A stretch of 64,000 bases of DNA from Candidatus Bacteroides merdigallinarum (lineage in GTDB: Bacteria > Bacteroidota > Bacteroidia > Bacteroidales > Bacteroidaceae): contig DXBX01000001.1 of assembly GCA_019116285.1 (NCBI GenBank), forward strand, positions 1-64,000, given 5' to 3'. Within the stretch, counting starts at the first letter, position 1; every line of letters starts with the position of its first letter. Shown piece by piece: positions 18,129 through 28,000 of the stretch. A model generated the notes under the pieces. The model was given only the letters and a program-made list of their open reading frames with translations, searched no databases and was not told where the DNA came from. The position numbers were made by a program, and so were the translations under genes.

Positions 18129-18144
18129 TACCTTTGCAAAGGTA
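18129..18144. promoter_or_regulatory. perfect palindrome TACCTTTGCAAAGGTA, back-to-back -7 elements
   Basis: The 16-bp palindrome reads TACCTTTG on both strands, so it offers a -7 element in each direction: leftwards 54 nt before the LuxR start (18074) and rightwards 96 nt before the small ORF at 18241. On the plus strand a TTG sits 20 nt upstream (18106-18108), a good -33 spacing. It could also be an operator for a dimeric regulator. Confidence 0.6.
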
Positions 18145-18240
18145 ATGATTTCAAATGATTATTCATGAGAAAATACATCCACTCGATATTAAATAAGTCA
18201 ACAGATATACTGCAGACAATCATTAAAAACCAACATTACT

Positions 18241-18345
18241 ATGATGAGAACAAGTAAATTCATCGCCGCAACGATGGCATTCATGCCTATCTGGGCATCA
18301 GCTTCAAATCCGGTTATCCCGCGTGATGAAGCAATCGAAAAATAA
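18241..18345 (+). pseudogene. 5' remnant of a GH3 beta-glucosidase gene (34 codons)
   Basis: The frame encodes 34 residues. A signal peptide (MMRTSKFIAATMAFMPIWASA) is followed by NPVIPRDEAIEK, then TAA. The last part matches the mature N-terminus I recall for Bacteroides periplasmic GH3 beta-glucosidases, which continue with a KMTLEEKIGQM-type segment. Nothing of the rest of GH3 follows; instead there is a palindromic element (18370-18461). The promoter-like region upstream is intact, so the tiny secreted peptide may still be expressed. Alternative: a genuine small secreted peptide gene. The GH3 match is from memory and not checked by search. Confidence 0.55.
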
Positions 18346-18369
18346 CACCGCTTCCCCCAAACTCGCCCC

Positions 18370-18461
18370 AAAGTCGCCCCTCCTCCCTACCTTCTCCCTG
18401 TCTATACACAAGGACTTGGTAGGGAGCAGGTAGGCGGCAAGGGCGACCGGAAAGCGACTTT
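18370..18461. repeat. imperfect long inverted repeat after the GH3 remnant
   Basis: The outer arms AAAGTCGC (18370-18377) and GCGACTTT (18454-18461) and the inner arms CTCCCTACC (18383-18391) and GGTAGGGAG (18418-18426) are perfect complements, with a partial match between (TCGCCC/GGGCGA). It starts 25 bp after the stop of the remnant and may mark the deletion joint. Confidence 0.65.
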
Positions 18462-18517
18462 GCAAAAAGATTATCAGAACGGCCCAAATGCCCGGCCTGT
18501 TTGAAAAACATTCCCTA

Positions 18518-18525
18518 TCTTTGCG
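18518..18525 (+). promoter_or_regulatory. TATCTTTG, candidate -7 element of the second DUF6266 gene
   Basis: The box lies 39 nt before the preferred ATG (18565) but only 12 nt before the alternative ATG at 18538, which supports the downstream start. Confidence 0.5.
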
Positions 18526-18564
18526 CCTGTAAAAACTATGAAACTCTCTAAACACACATGCATT

Positions 18565-19197
18565 ATGGCAAGAATCGAATCGGAACAGCAAAAAACAGTC
18601 AGAGGAAGAATAGGCAATGTGGTGGCCTGCACCTGGCGGGGCATCCCCTACCTGCGTACCCTCCCTGCAAGAGTCAAGAATCCGCGCACCCCTGTCCAGC
18701 AGGCCCAGCGCACACGCTTCTCCGTGGCCCTGTCCCTACTGCGGCCGCTCACGCCCGTCCTGCGCGCCGGCTTCCGGGAAAAGGCGGTGCGGCAGAGCGC
18801 CTTCAACGCCGCCATGTCCTACACGATGCGCTACGCACTGAGGGAAACGGCGGAGGGCATCGGGGTAAACTACCGCAACGTATTAATTTCGCAAGGTTGC
18901 CTGACGGGAGCCGCGGAAACCCGGGCGGTACCGGCCGATGGAAAGGTGGTTTTCACGTGGAACAACTGTTGCAAATTCGAGAATGCCTCGCCGCGGGACT
19001 ATGCCCTGGCGGCTGTCATCCACAAACCGACGCGGATGGCTGTATGCGAGGCCTTCGGCGCACTCCGTGGCGAAGGACGGACGGAGCTGGCTTATCCCAA
19101 GGACTGGCGGACGGAAGACCTGGCCATTTACCTGGGTTTCTGGAATCCACAGAGAAGGACAGCGAGCATCAGCGAATGCCTGTGGGGCGGGGAATGA
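18565..19197 (+). CDS. DUF6266 family protein (second copy)
   Basis: A 210-residue relative of the protein at 16259-16966. Shared features are the GRIGNVVACTWRGIPYLRTL segment (about residues 13-32), the QRTRF...LRAGFREKAVRQSAFNAA region and KVVFTWNN near residue 130. It lacks the glycine-rich MGxIKxG opening and the acidic tail of the first copy. There is no signal peptide; function is unknown. It is read away from the LuxR gene. It precedes rmuC by 101 bp, and co-transcription is possible but not indicated. The coding sequence contains a chance or real parS-like string at about 18950-18964. Confidence 0.7.
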   Translation: MARIESEQQKTVRGRIGNVVACTWRGIPYLRTLPARVKNPRTPVQQAQRTRFSVALSLLRPLTPVLRAGFREKAVRQSAFNAAMSYTMRYALRETAEGIGVNYRNVLISQGCLTGAAETRAVPADGKVVFTWNNCCKFENASPRDYALAAVIHKPTRMAVCEAFGALRGEGRTELAYPKDWRTEDLAIYLGFWNPQRRTASISECLWGGE

Positions 19198-19298
19198 ACC
19201 CGCGGAGGAAAAGAATGCGGGCATCCCCCTTGGATATATGTCTCAAAAACCATATCTTCGCACAACAGAATCAAGAATCCATCCTAACACATAACTCT

Positions 19299-20699
19299 AT
19301 GGAGATTATCCTGGCAACCCTTATAGGTCTCCTGGCAGGCATCCTGATCGGCGCACTAATCGCGCGGAACAAAAGCCAGGCCTTGCGCACCCGGACGGAG
19401 GTGCTGCAGGCACAAGTGGAAAACGAGAAAGAACAGGCGCAGGCCAATGTCTCGGCGTGGCAGCGTCAAGTCGAGGAAGTGAAGGCCGCTTCGCGAGAGC
19501 GAGTGGAACAACTCCAGGCAGAGGCCGAACGCCGGCTGAGAGAGGCCAAGGAAGAATGGAACCAAATCGCCGAAGAACGGCTAGCCGCCCAGGAAAGGCG
19601 TTTCGACGAGGCAATGAAGACGATGAAGGCACAGGTGCAGGCGGCCACGGACGAATTGCTGAAGCAACGGCAGAAGGAGTTCACGGAGCAAAGCAACACC
19701 AACTTGGGACAGATTGTCACCCCCTTGCGGGAAACCATCGACCGGATGAAGAAGGCCTTGGAGGACAACACGCTGAAGCAGACCTCCATGAGCAGCGAAA
19801 TGCGGACGAACCTGGAGCACATCATCCGCCAAAGCCAGGCCACCCAGAAGAGTGCGGAGGAACTGACCCGCGTCTTCAAGCACGGCAGCAAGGTACAGGG
19901 CGACTGGGGTGAGACCGTGTTGGACGAGCTACTGGAGGCCCAGGGACTGACGCGCGGCATACACTATGACACGCAGGCAGTGATACGCGATGCCCAAGGA
20001 CAGGCGGTGAAGTCGGCGGAGGGAAGCCTCCTGCGACCGGACGTCATCTTGCACCTGGACCAGCGGCGCGAGGTCATCATCGACTCGAAAGTATCACTCA
20101 CGGCCTTCATGGACTATGTCAATGCCGAGACCGAGGAGGAACGGCAACAGTACCTCAAGGCGCACATCGCCAGCCTGCAAGGGCATGTGAAGGAATTGTC
20201 CGCCAAGGATTATTCGTCCTACATCCAACCGCCGAAAGTACGGATGGATTATGTCATCATGTTCGTGCCCCACACCGGTGCCTTGTGGACGGCCATGAAT
20301 GCACAGCCCGACCTGTGGCGCAAGGCAATGGACAAGAACGTATTCATCGCCGACGAGCAGACGCTCTTCGCCGCCCTGCGCATCATCAACCTGACCTGGA
20401 CACAAATCGCCCAGGCACAGAACCATGAGAAGGTATATGCCCTGGCCAACGAGATGCTGGACCGCGTGGGCCAGTTCATGAAGAAATACCAGGCTATCGG
20501 CAAGGCCCTGGACAGTGCGGCCAAAGCCTACGAAGACGGAGAGAAGAAGCTGCAACCCACCGGACAAAGCATCCTGCAGACCTGCGCCAAGCTGAAGAAG
20601 CTGGGAGCCAAGCCGAGCGACCGTAATCCCCTGCCGCAACTGACGGAGGTGGACGGCCTCGAAGCCCAGGAAGAAACTTCTGCGCCGGAAGCGGACTGA
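19299..20699 (+). CDS. rmuC: DNA recombination protein RmuC
   Basis: A 466-residue protein. The N-terminus MEIILATLIGLLAGILIGAL is a membrane anchor, followed by a long coiled coil (about residues 25-130, rich in E/Q/R heptads). The conserved RmuC domain then contains GDWGETVLDELLEAQGL and RPDVILHLDQRREVIIDSKV, with acidic residues of its nuclease-like fold. RmuC is thought to limit inversions at short inverted repeats, which is notable in a genome this rich in palindromes. The reading frame is open far upstream (from 18558), but that part overlaps the DUF6266 gene; the ATG at 19299 starts the membrane anchor. Confidence 0.93.
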   Translation: MEIILATLIGLLAGILIGALIARNKSQALRTRTEVLQAQVENEKEQAQANVSAWQRQVEEVKAASRERVEQLQAEAERRLREAKEEWNQIAEERLAAQERRFDEAMKTMKAQVQAATDELLKQRQKEFTEQSNTNLGQIVTPLRETIDRMKKALEDNTLKQTSMSSEMRTNLEHIIRQSQATQKSAEELTRVFKHGSKVQGDWGETVLDELLEAQGLTRGIHYDTQAVIRDAQGQAVKSAEGSLLRPDVILHLDQRREVIIDSKVSLTAFMDYVNAETEEERQQYLKAHIASLQGHVKELSAKDYSSYIQPPKVRMDYVIMFVPHTGALWTAMNAQPDLWRKAMDKNVFIADEQTLFAALRIINLTWTQIAQAQNHEKVYALANEMLDRVGQFMKKYQAIGKALDSAAKAYEDGEKKLQPTGQSILQTCAKLKKLGAKPSDRNPLPQLTEVDGLEAQEETSAPEAD

Positions 20700-20713
20700 C
20701 CGTCCGCCCGGAC

Positions 20714-23700
20714 CTATTCAGCATACTTCGAGGGAGGCACGCCGAACTGGGCAATGAAATGCTTGCGTAATGTACGCACATCGCTGTAGCCCACCAGTTC
20801 GGCCACTTCCTGCAAGCTGTAACGGTTCTCCAGGATGAGTGTGGCTGCCTTGCTCATGCGCACGCTGCGAATCATATCGATGGCATTCAACTGACTGCGC
20901 TGCTTGATTTTCCGGTACAGCGTGGGCTGACTCATATGCAAAGCATCGGCCAGGGACTTCACATTGAAATTCTCGTCCGCCAGGTTGGCCTCGATGACCT
21001 GCAGGACCTGTTTGAGGAAGTAGTCTTCCGCTTCCCCGCCCTTTTCCTCCTCGTGCTTCAGCCTCAGAGTTCCGGCATACAGCCTCTTCAGCCTTTCCCG
21101 TTGGCGAAGCAGGCTGGTCACCTTCATCTTCAGCATTTCCGGATTGAAGGGCTTCATCATGTAATCGTCCGCACCGATCCGCAAAGCCCGGATGGCGTCC
21201 GCGTCTTCCGACTTGGCCGTGAGCATCAGGATGGGCACCGAGGCTGTCCGCGGATCTTCCTTCAATGCACGGCAACACTCCAAGCCGTCCATCACCGGCA
21301 TCATGATGTCGCAAATGATGAAGTCCGGAATGTGTTCGTTGGCCCGGCGCAGGCCCTCCTCCCCGTTTTCCGCTTCGTCTGTCCGGTACTGGGCAGAAAA
21401 CAGGTTGCAGATGTAACGCCGGATATCCGCATTGTCATCGATAACCAGCAGGCGCCTTTTTTCTGCATCCGTCCCGGCAGAAATCTCCGGCAATTGCCCG
21501 GCTGACGGGCCGGAAACGGGAGAGGCCTCCCCTGCTCCGTCGTTGAAGTGGGCATTCCCTTCTGGGATATACAGGCTGAAGACGGTACCTCCCCCGGGTG
21601 CATCGTCCACCTTGATGTAGCCATGATGCAAGTCTACGATGTTCTTTACGATGCGCATCCCGATGCCTATCTGCGTGGAATATACCGGAGCCCGCGACCC
21701 GGTCCGATAGGGTTCGAACAGGAAGTCCTTCACCTCCTTCGGGATGCCGCGGCCGTTGTCACTCACCACGAAGCAGCAGACCGGATAACCGTCCATCACC
21801 GCTTTGTGGACGGAGAGGCGCACCGTGCCCTGCGGACGGGTGTACTTGAAGGCATTGGACAGCAGATTGCGGAGGGCACTCACCAGTTTCTCCGCATCGA
21901 CCCAAAGCGTGCAGGGCTCCGGCAATCCTTCCACCTGAAACTGGTAGTTGCCAGCCTCGACCACTGCCTGGAAGGGACAGCTCGCTTCCTCCACCAGGCG
22001 GGAGGCCTCTGTCTCCTCCACACGAAGCTTCAGCATATTGACCTCCATCTTCCGCAGATACAGCAACTGGTCCATCAATGCGTGCAGCAAGCGGCTGTTT
22101 TCATAGGCCATACGGACTTTGTGGCCCACCGGCGAGGGCAATTCCACCGTATGCAACAATTCATGCAACGGGGCCATGATGAGTGTGAGCGGGGTGCGCA
22201 ATTCGTGCGTCATTTCCGTGAAAAAGCGCTCTCGCTCCATCCGCAGTTTCTTCTCGTTGTCCCTTTCCACCTGAGCCGCAAAGACCTCATGCTCCAACCG
22301 CATCTCATGCTCCAGCCGCTTGTGCCTCAGTTGGAGACGCCTGAGCACGGCATAGAGCAAGAGGGTGGCGGCCACAATGACCAGGATGCGGAACAGCAGG
22401 GTGTCCGTCCAATGCGGCTCAACAGTCACATGCAAGGTAGTCACCTCGGCCGTACTGTCCACCGCGTTGTCCGAGGAAAGGCTCTTTACTTCGAAGGCAT
22501 AGTCCCCCTTCTTCAGATTGGCGTAGGATATCTTCTCCTCGCCACGGGTATATATCCATTCCTGCTGGTAGGGATACAGGCGGTAAGCGTACATCTGCTG
22601 CTCATCCGAATAAGAAAGGTTGCTGAAAGTGAGCGAAAAATTCCGGTTAGCATGGTTCAGCCGGACAGCGGACGTATAAGAAACGCTGTTGGACAGGATG
22701 ACTTGCCCGTTGATTTCCTGCCGGATGGCCACCGAACGGTTATTAACCTCCAAATCGGTAATCAGCGTCTTTTGCCGGTTGGGGAACTGCTTGAATTTCC
22801 GCAAATTGAAATAAGTGAGATTCTTGTTGTTGCCAAAGAACAGAAAATCATTCCAGAAATAAGCGGAACGGTTGCTGCCCGATACATAATAATTATAGAA
22901 CAACTGCTGCCGCTTGTCGAAACGGGAAACACCTGAATTGGACCCCAGCCAGATGTCTCCGTCCCCGTCTTCGGTGATGCAACCGATGAAATTGTTGCAC
23001 AAGCCGTCCTGCGTGGTATAGACCCGCAGGATTTTGTCTTCCTCGGGAGACAGTACGGCGAAAGCCGTCATATAACCGATGTACAGGCGTCCGTCCCGGG
23101 AAGCGAAGAGGGAACGCACCGACTGTTCCGCCATGCCTGCCCGCCGTTCATAGCCGGTTTCCAGCCTATTGCCTTCCCCGGCATACCTGCATACTCCCAA
23201 GGTAGTGGTTCCCAGCCATAGGCAGTGGTCGTTGGTTTCGGCCAAGGCCCTGATGTGAAACGGAGCAAGCGGCTTGCCGTCGTCCCCGGTCAAGGGAACC
23301 GGCCTGCATATCCGGGTGGTGTCATTCAAGGTCAGCAACCCTTGCGAAGTACCTATCCAGATGCGCCCCTTGCTGTCGGCCAGCAGACTCCAGACAGCCG
23401 CCTTGTTGCGGAAACCTTCCCCATCGCCCAATTCCATCTCCTCAAAATGCCGGTTGTGCGGATTGTATCGGGTCAAGGTGCCGTCGGCATTCCCGAACCA
23501 AAGATTACCCTGCCGGTCCTTCATGCTGCACAGCACGGTCTGCTCCTTCTTTTCTCCGGGATGGCCTGTCGGCAAGAAATCCAAATCTTCACCGGGTTTG
23601 AAGGGAGCACGGCTACGCATGATACCTTCGTGAAAAGTGGCCAGCCACACATAGCCCCGGCCGTCGTCCAAGATAGAACAAATCTCGTTGTGCCGGTCCT

Positions 23701-24766
23701 GGTAGAAATGCCGGAACAGACGGTTGCGCAGGTCTGACCAGATACTTCCTCCGCCATCCGTTCCTATCCACAAGATACCTTTGGGATCATAATAGACAGA
23801 CATCATGCGGGTCTCTATGTCACGGAAGACAGAGGAAGTGGTATTGTTGAAAATCCTGGTTGTTACCCGGTCCGGCTGCTCCTTGTCCTGGATTATCAGC
23901 GTATATCCATTCCATGTGACAGCAAGGTAGATGTACGGCTCCAGGCGAACCACCCCAAATGCGTCCGTATGCGACAGCTGGTTGGGGACATGCTTGCCCC
24001 GATAAGTCAGCCGGAGGTTGTGCCCGGTCTTCGTGTCATGCCGGATGATGCCATGTCCCAAGGTGGACACCCAAACATATCCGTCCTCATCGTAAAAGAG
24101 GTGGGTGATGTTCAACTTCTGCTTCATACCCAGGTCTATCAAGGAATAGTGCTCCGGCCGGTGCAAATCGGCCACTACCAGCCTGCCGTCCACATCCGCC
24201 ACACACAGGTGATTCCCATCTGCACTCAACGAAAATTCAAAGAGTTTGTCGCCCAATCCTTTCCAATCGGCATACCGCCCGATGGTTCGGAGCCTGAGGG
24301 TATCACCGTCTGAAGACGGCTCCTGCTCCATCAGCAATAGCTCGGAGGGGGTCAGTACCCATAACGTATGGTTGCGTCCCGACTGGATATCGACCGCATG
24401 AAGGGCGCGCCCCTCAGTCGTCCGTACCGGCAAAAAATGTTCGCTCCGCAGGTCGAAGGACGAGAGCGTGTCCCTGCTTCGGAAGCACAACAACCCCGGA
24501 AACGACTCTGTCAAATCCGAGACTCCATGGAGTTCCCCCATGAAAGGAAAAGACCTGACCCGCTTGCCGTCGAAGCGATTCAAGCCGTTTTGCGTACCCA
24601 GCCAGACAAAACCCTGGCTATCCTTGCAGATGGCATGAACGGTGTTGTCCGACAAGCCGTCTTTCATGGTTAGCAAGTGCATGTCCTGCTCAAAGAATGC
24701 ATGACAAGGCATCTGTACGCACAAGGACATGAAAATAATAAACAATATGTAGATTCTCGGTTTCAT
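20714..24766 (-). CDS. hybrid two-component system sensor/regulator (HTCS) of the polysaccharide utilisation locus
   Basis: A 1350-residue one-protein two-component system. In order: signal or anchor sequence (MKPRIYILFIIFMSLCV), periplasmic two-bladed-propeller-type repeats (about 30-690), a Y_Y_Y domain (about 700-780), a membrane helix (about 789-808), and HisKA with MTHELRTP (His854). These are followed by HATPase (NLLSNAFKYT near 967, DNGRGIP near 1003), a receiver domain (VIDDNADIRRY, phospho-Asp1153 in CDIMMP) and an AraC-type HTH (about 1250-1350). It senses an oligosaccharide in the periplasm and controls the neighbouring PUL. It is divergent from susC, sharing a 264-bp intergenic region with a strong inverted repeat. 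An upstream ATG (24832) exists, but the one at 24766 starts the signal sequence. Confidence 0.95.
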   Translation of the reverse strand: MKPRIYILFIIFMSLCVQMPCHAFFEQDMHLLTMKDGLSDNTVHAICKDSQGFVWLGTQNGLNRFDGKRVRSFPFMGELHGVSDLTESFPGLLCFRSRDTLSSFDLRSEHFLPVRTTEGRALHAVDIQSGRNHTLWVLTPSELLLMEQEPSSDGDTLRLRTIGRYADWKGLGDKLFEFSLSADGNHLCVADVDGRLVVADLHRPEHYSLIDLGMKQKLNITHLFYDEDGYVWVSTLGHGIIRHDTKTGHNLRLTYRGKHVPNQLSHTDAFGVVRLEPYIYLAVTWNGYTLIIQDKEQPDRVTTRIFNNTTSSVFRDIETRMMSVYYDPKGILWIGTDGGGSIWSDLRNRLFRHFYQDRHNEICSILDDGRGYVWLATFHEGIMRSRAPFKPGEDLDFLPTGHPGEKKEQTVLCSMKDRQGNLWFGNADGTLTRYNPHNRHFEEMELGDGEGFRNKAAVWSLLADSKGRIWIGTSQGLLTLNDTTRICRPVPLTGDDGKPLAPFHIRALAETNDHCLWLGTTTLGVCRYAGEGNRLETGYERRAGMAEQSVRSLFASRDGRLYIGYMTAFAVLSPEEDKILRVYTTQDGLCNNFIGCITEDGDGDIWLGSNSGVSRFDKRQQLFYNYYVSGSNRSAYFWNDFLFFGNNKNLTYFNLRKFKQFPNRQKTLITDLEVNNRSVAIRQEINGQVILSNSVSYTSAVRLNHANRNFSLTFSNLSYSDEQQMYAYRLYPYQQEWIYTRGEEKISYANLKKGDYAFEVKSLSSDNAVDSTAEVTTLHVTVEPHWTDTLLFRILVIVAATLLLYAVLRRLQLRHKRLEHEMRLEHEVFAAQVERDNEKKLRMERERFFTEMTHELRTPLTLIMAPLHELLHTVELPSPVGHKVRMAYENSRLLHALMDQLLYLRKMEVNMLKLRVEETEASRLVEEASCPFQAVVEAGNYQFQVEGLPEPCTLWVDAEKLVSALRNLLSNAFKYTRPQGTVRLSVHKAVMDGYPVCCFVVSDNGRGIPKEVKDFLFEPYRTGSRAPVYSTQIGIGMRIVKNIVDLHHGYIKVDDAPGGGTVFSLYIPEGNAHFNDGAGEASPVSGPSAGQLPEISAGTDAEKRRLLVIDDNADIRRYICNLFSAQYRTDEAENGEEGLRRANEHIPDFIICDIMMPVMDGLECCRALKEDPRTASVPILMLTAKSEDADAIRALRIGADDYMMKPFNPEMLKMKVTSLLRQRERLKRLYAGTLRLKHEEEKGGEAEDYFLKQVLQVIEANLADENFNVKSLADALHMSQPTLYRKIKQRSQLNAIDMIRSVRMSKAATLILENRYSLQEVAELVGYSDVRTLRKHFIAQFGVPPSKYAE

Positions 24767-24841
24767 GTGTGCAAAGGAACAAAAAATAAGGTATTCTAAG
24801 AAAATAAAAAGGAGAAAAACACGGGGTAGCATCCCTCTTTA

Positions 24842-24886
24842 CGCACAAAAGTCTGCAAAGAGGCCCTCTAAGAGGCGTTTTGTGCG
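24842..24886. promoter_or_regulatory. inverted repeat CGCACAAAA...TTTTGTGCG in HTCS-susC intergenic region
   Basis: Perfect 9-bp arms are at 24842-24850 and 24878-24886, with two direct AAGAGGC repeats inside (24858-24864 and 24870-24876). It lies about 85 nt upstream of the susC -7 box. A candidate binding site for the AraC-type output domain of the HTCS, which typically binds direct repeats. Confidence 0.45.
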
Positions 24887-24971
24887 AGGCAATAGTGCTC
24901 GAAGTGCGGATTGAATTAAACGTGATGCGTATATGAAATGAACATGCAGGGGGAGAAACGGGCTTCCGCGC

Positions 24972-24979
24972 TACCTTTG
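24972..24979 (+). promoter_or_regulatory. TACCTTTG, -7 element of susC
   Basis: Perfect TAnnTTTG 51 nt before the susC ATG. No TTTG at the -33 position, as expected for a promoter that needs an activator such as the HTCS. Confidence 0.6.
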
Positions 24980-25030
24980 CCTGCGAACAAACTATCAACC
25001 TAATCAGTAACCTAATTAAAAAGAAAAAAC

Positions 25031-28000
25031 ATGAAAAGAAGCCTTTTTGTCTTTTTAATGCTTTTGGGCAGTCTATGCATCTATGCCCAGCATTCGAGCA
25101 TTACCGGCAAGGTCACAGACCGGCAAAATGAGCCTATCATCGGCGCCAGCGTCGTTGTGAAAGGAAGTTCCCAAGGAGTCATCAGCGACATCGACGGAAA
25201 CTTCACCCTCAAGGATGTCCCCTCCGAAGGGACCCTTCAGATTTCCTATATAGGATATAAAACTTCTGAGGTGGACATCAATCCCTCTACCAGTTTCTAT
25301 GCCATCACACTGGAAGAAGACAACCAGCTACTGGACGAAGTGGTGGTGGTGGGTTTCGGTACCCAACGCAGAGCCAACCTGACGGAAGCCGTAGCCACCG
25401 TAGACACGAAAGCCTTGGAATCGCGCCCGGTAACCAGCCTGGGACAGTCCCTGCAAGGCACCGTGCCCGGCTTGAACCTCTCCGTGGGCAACATGGGTGG
25501 CCAGCTGGGTCAGTCCATGGACGTCAACATCCGAGGCACAGGCACCATCTCGACAGGTTCCACGGCTGCCACGCTGGTATTGATTGACGGCATCGAAGGA
25601 AACATGAACAACTTGAATCCGGACGACGTGGAGTCCATCTCCGTGCTGAAAGATGCGGCAGCCAGCTCCATCTACGGTTCGCGCGCGGCCTTCGGCGTAA
25701 TCCTCATCACGACCAAGAAAGGAAAGGCGGGAAAAGCCAGTGTCAGCTATGCCGGCAACGCCCGTTACTATGGTCCGCAATCCCTTCCTAACCTGATGAA
25801 TTCCTGGGATTTCGCCAACTACTTCAACGAGGGTAGCGCCAATAGTGGCGGCACACCCATTTTTGATGAAGACACCATGCAGCGTATCCAACAATACATG
25901 CGGGGTGAAATCACCACCAGCACCGTCCCCAACACCAACGGCAACTGGCAGTTCCACCAATTGGCCAACGACAACGTGGATTGGTATGACAAGCAATACA
26001 AATGGTCGTGGGCGCACGAACACAACCTGAACATCAACGGCGGTTCGGAAAAGATGCAGTATTATGTGTCGGCCAACTACCTGGGGCAGGACGGAAACCT
26101 GCGTTTCGGCGACGACTCCTACGAACGTATCAACACCAACGCCAAACTGAACGCGCAACCCTTCAAGTGGCTGGACGTAGAGGTGAACGTGAAGTATGTG
26201 CACACCAACTTGGATAATCCGCTATACACGGACTTGGGAGGCCTGCTCTACCACGACATCGTGCGCATGTGGCCCACCATGCCGTTCAAGGATCCCAATG
26301 GCCACTATATGCGCAACGGCAAACTGGCCCAACTGACCAACGGCAGCCGCTCCGTGACAGAAAACGACAATATGTACCTGCAAGGCCAGCTGGTGTTCCA
26401 TCCGCTGAAAGGCTGGAATATCTACGCCAACGTGGGCCTGCGCACCATCAACGAATACCGCAAGCAGAACTTGAACAAGGTTTATGAGTACAACGTGAAC
26501 AACGAACCACTGCTCCTGGCATACGGTGGCAACTATACCGAAGGACAGACCGGAGCCATGCAGCGTTGGTTACGTGCCAACCACTTGACAACCAGCCTGT
26601 ATACAGACTACGAGTTTAACATCGACCAGGACCATGTCTTCAAGATCATGGCCGGTATGAACACCGAGAAATACAACAACCGCGTGCTGGATGTGCAACG
26701 CATGGACCTTATCACGGAAAGCGTGCCTGAAATCGGCGCAGCCACCGGCGAAGATGTCATCAACGAGGCTTCAGCCTATTCTTGGGCCACAGCCGGTTTC
26801 TTCGGACGTATCAACTATGACTACAAGGACCGCTATTTCATTGCCGCCAACATCCGTTATGACGGTTCGTCCCGCTTCCTCCGCAAAGACCGCTGGGGCA
26901 CCTTCGGCTCCTTCTCCTTGGGTTGGAACGTGGCCCGCGAAGAGTTCTTCCCCTTGGACGAAGAGCTGATGAGCCAACTGAAGCCCCGCCTGTCCTGGGG
27001 TACACTGGGCAACCAGAACACCACTTCCTACTACCCCATGTACCTGCTGCAAAACGTAGCCACCAACAGCGGCAGCTGGCTGATGAACGGTGCTTTCCCC
27101 GCCGTGGCCAGTGTACCGGGCACCATCGCAAGCTCGCTGACGTGGGAGACCATCAAGTCGCTGAACGTGGGCTTCGACCTGTCCATGTTCAACAACCGCC
27201 TGACGGCCAACTTTGACTATTTTATCCGCAAGACGCTTGACATGGTGGGTCCTGCAGCCGAAATCGCACACATCTACGGCACCGGCATGCCCTCCACCAA
27301 CAACACCGACCTCCGCACCAAAGGTTGGGAACTTGCCTTGAACTGGCGTGACCAGATAGGCAAAGTGAACTACCACGTAGGTTTCAACATTTCGGACGCA
27401 CGCACCTACATCGACCGTTATCCTAATGAGTCCAAATCGTTGTCCACATACTATGAAGGACAGGAACTGAACGACATCTGGGGATATGAGACCCACGGCA
27501 TCGCCAAGAGCCAGGCGGAAATGGACGAATGGCTGGCAGCAGGCAACCGCCCCTCCTGGGGTTCCGGCTGGACGGAAGGCGACATCATGTATGTGGACAA
27601 AAACGGAGACGGCGTCATCAACACAGGAGCCAATACTCTGAGTGACCCGGGCGACCAGGTGAAGCTGGGCAACAGCACCCCGCGCTTCCGCTTCGGCCTG
27701 AACCTGGGACTGGAATGGAACAACATCGACTTCAGCATGTTCTGGCAGGGCGTGGCCAAACGGGATCTGTGGCTGGACGGACCGGTATTCTGGGGACTGA
27801 ACGGCGGCCTGTGGCAATCCACCGGCCTGGAAGAGCACTTGGACTATTACCGTCCGGAAAACACGACCTCCGTGTTCGGACCCAACACCGATGCCTACTT
27901 CCCGCGACCATACATGGACAGCGACAAGAACCAGCAGGTGCAAAGCCGCTACATGCAGAACGGTGCCTATATGCGCCTGAAGAATATCCAAGTGGGATAC

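Noticed and set aside
18558-19298. Long in-frame N-terminal extension of RmuC
   Set aside because: This part overlaps the DUF6266 gene in another frame and has a low-complexity Arg/Gly/Pro composition. The RmuC membrane anchor starts at 19299.
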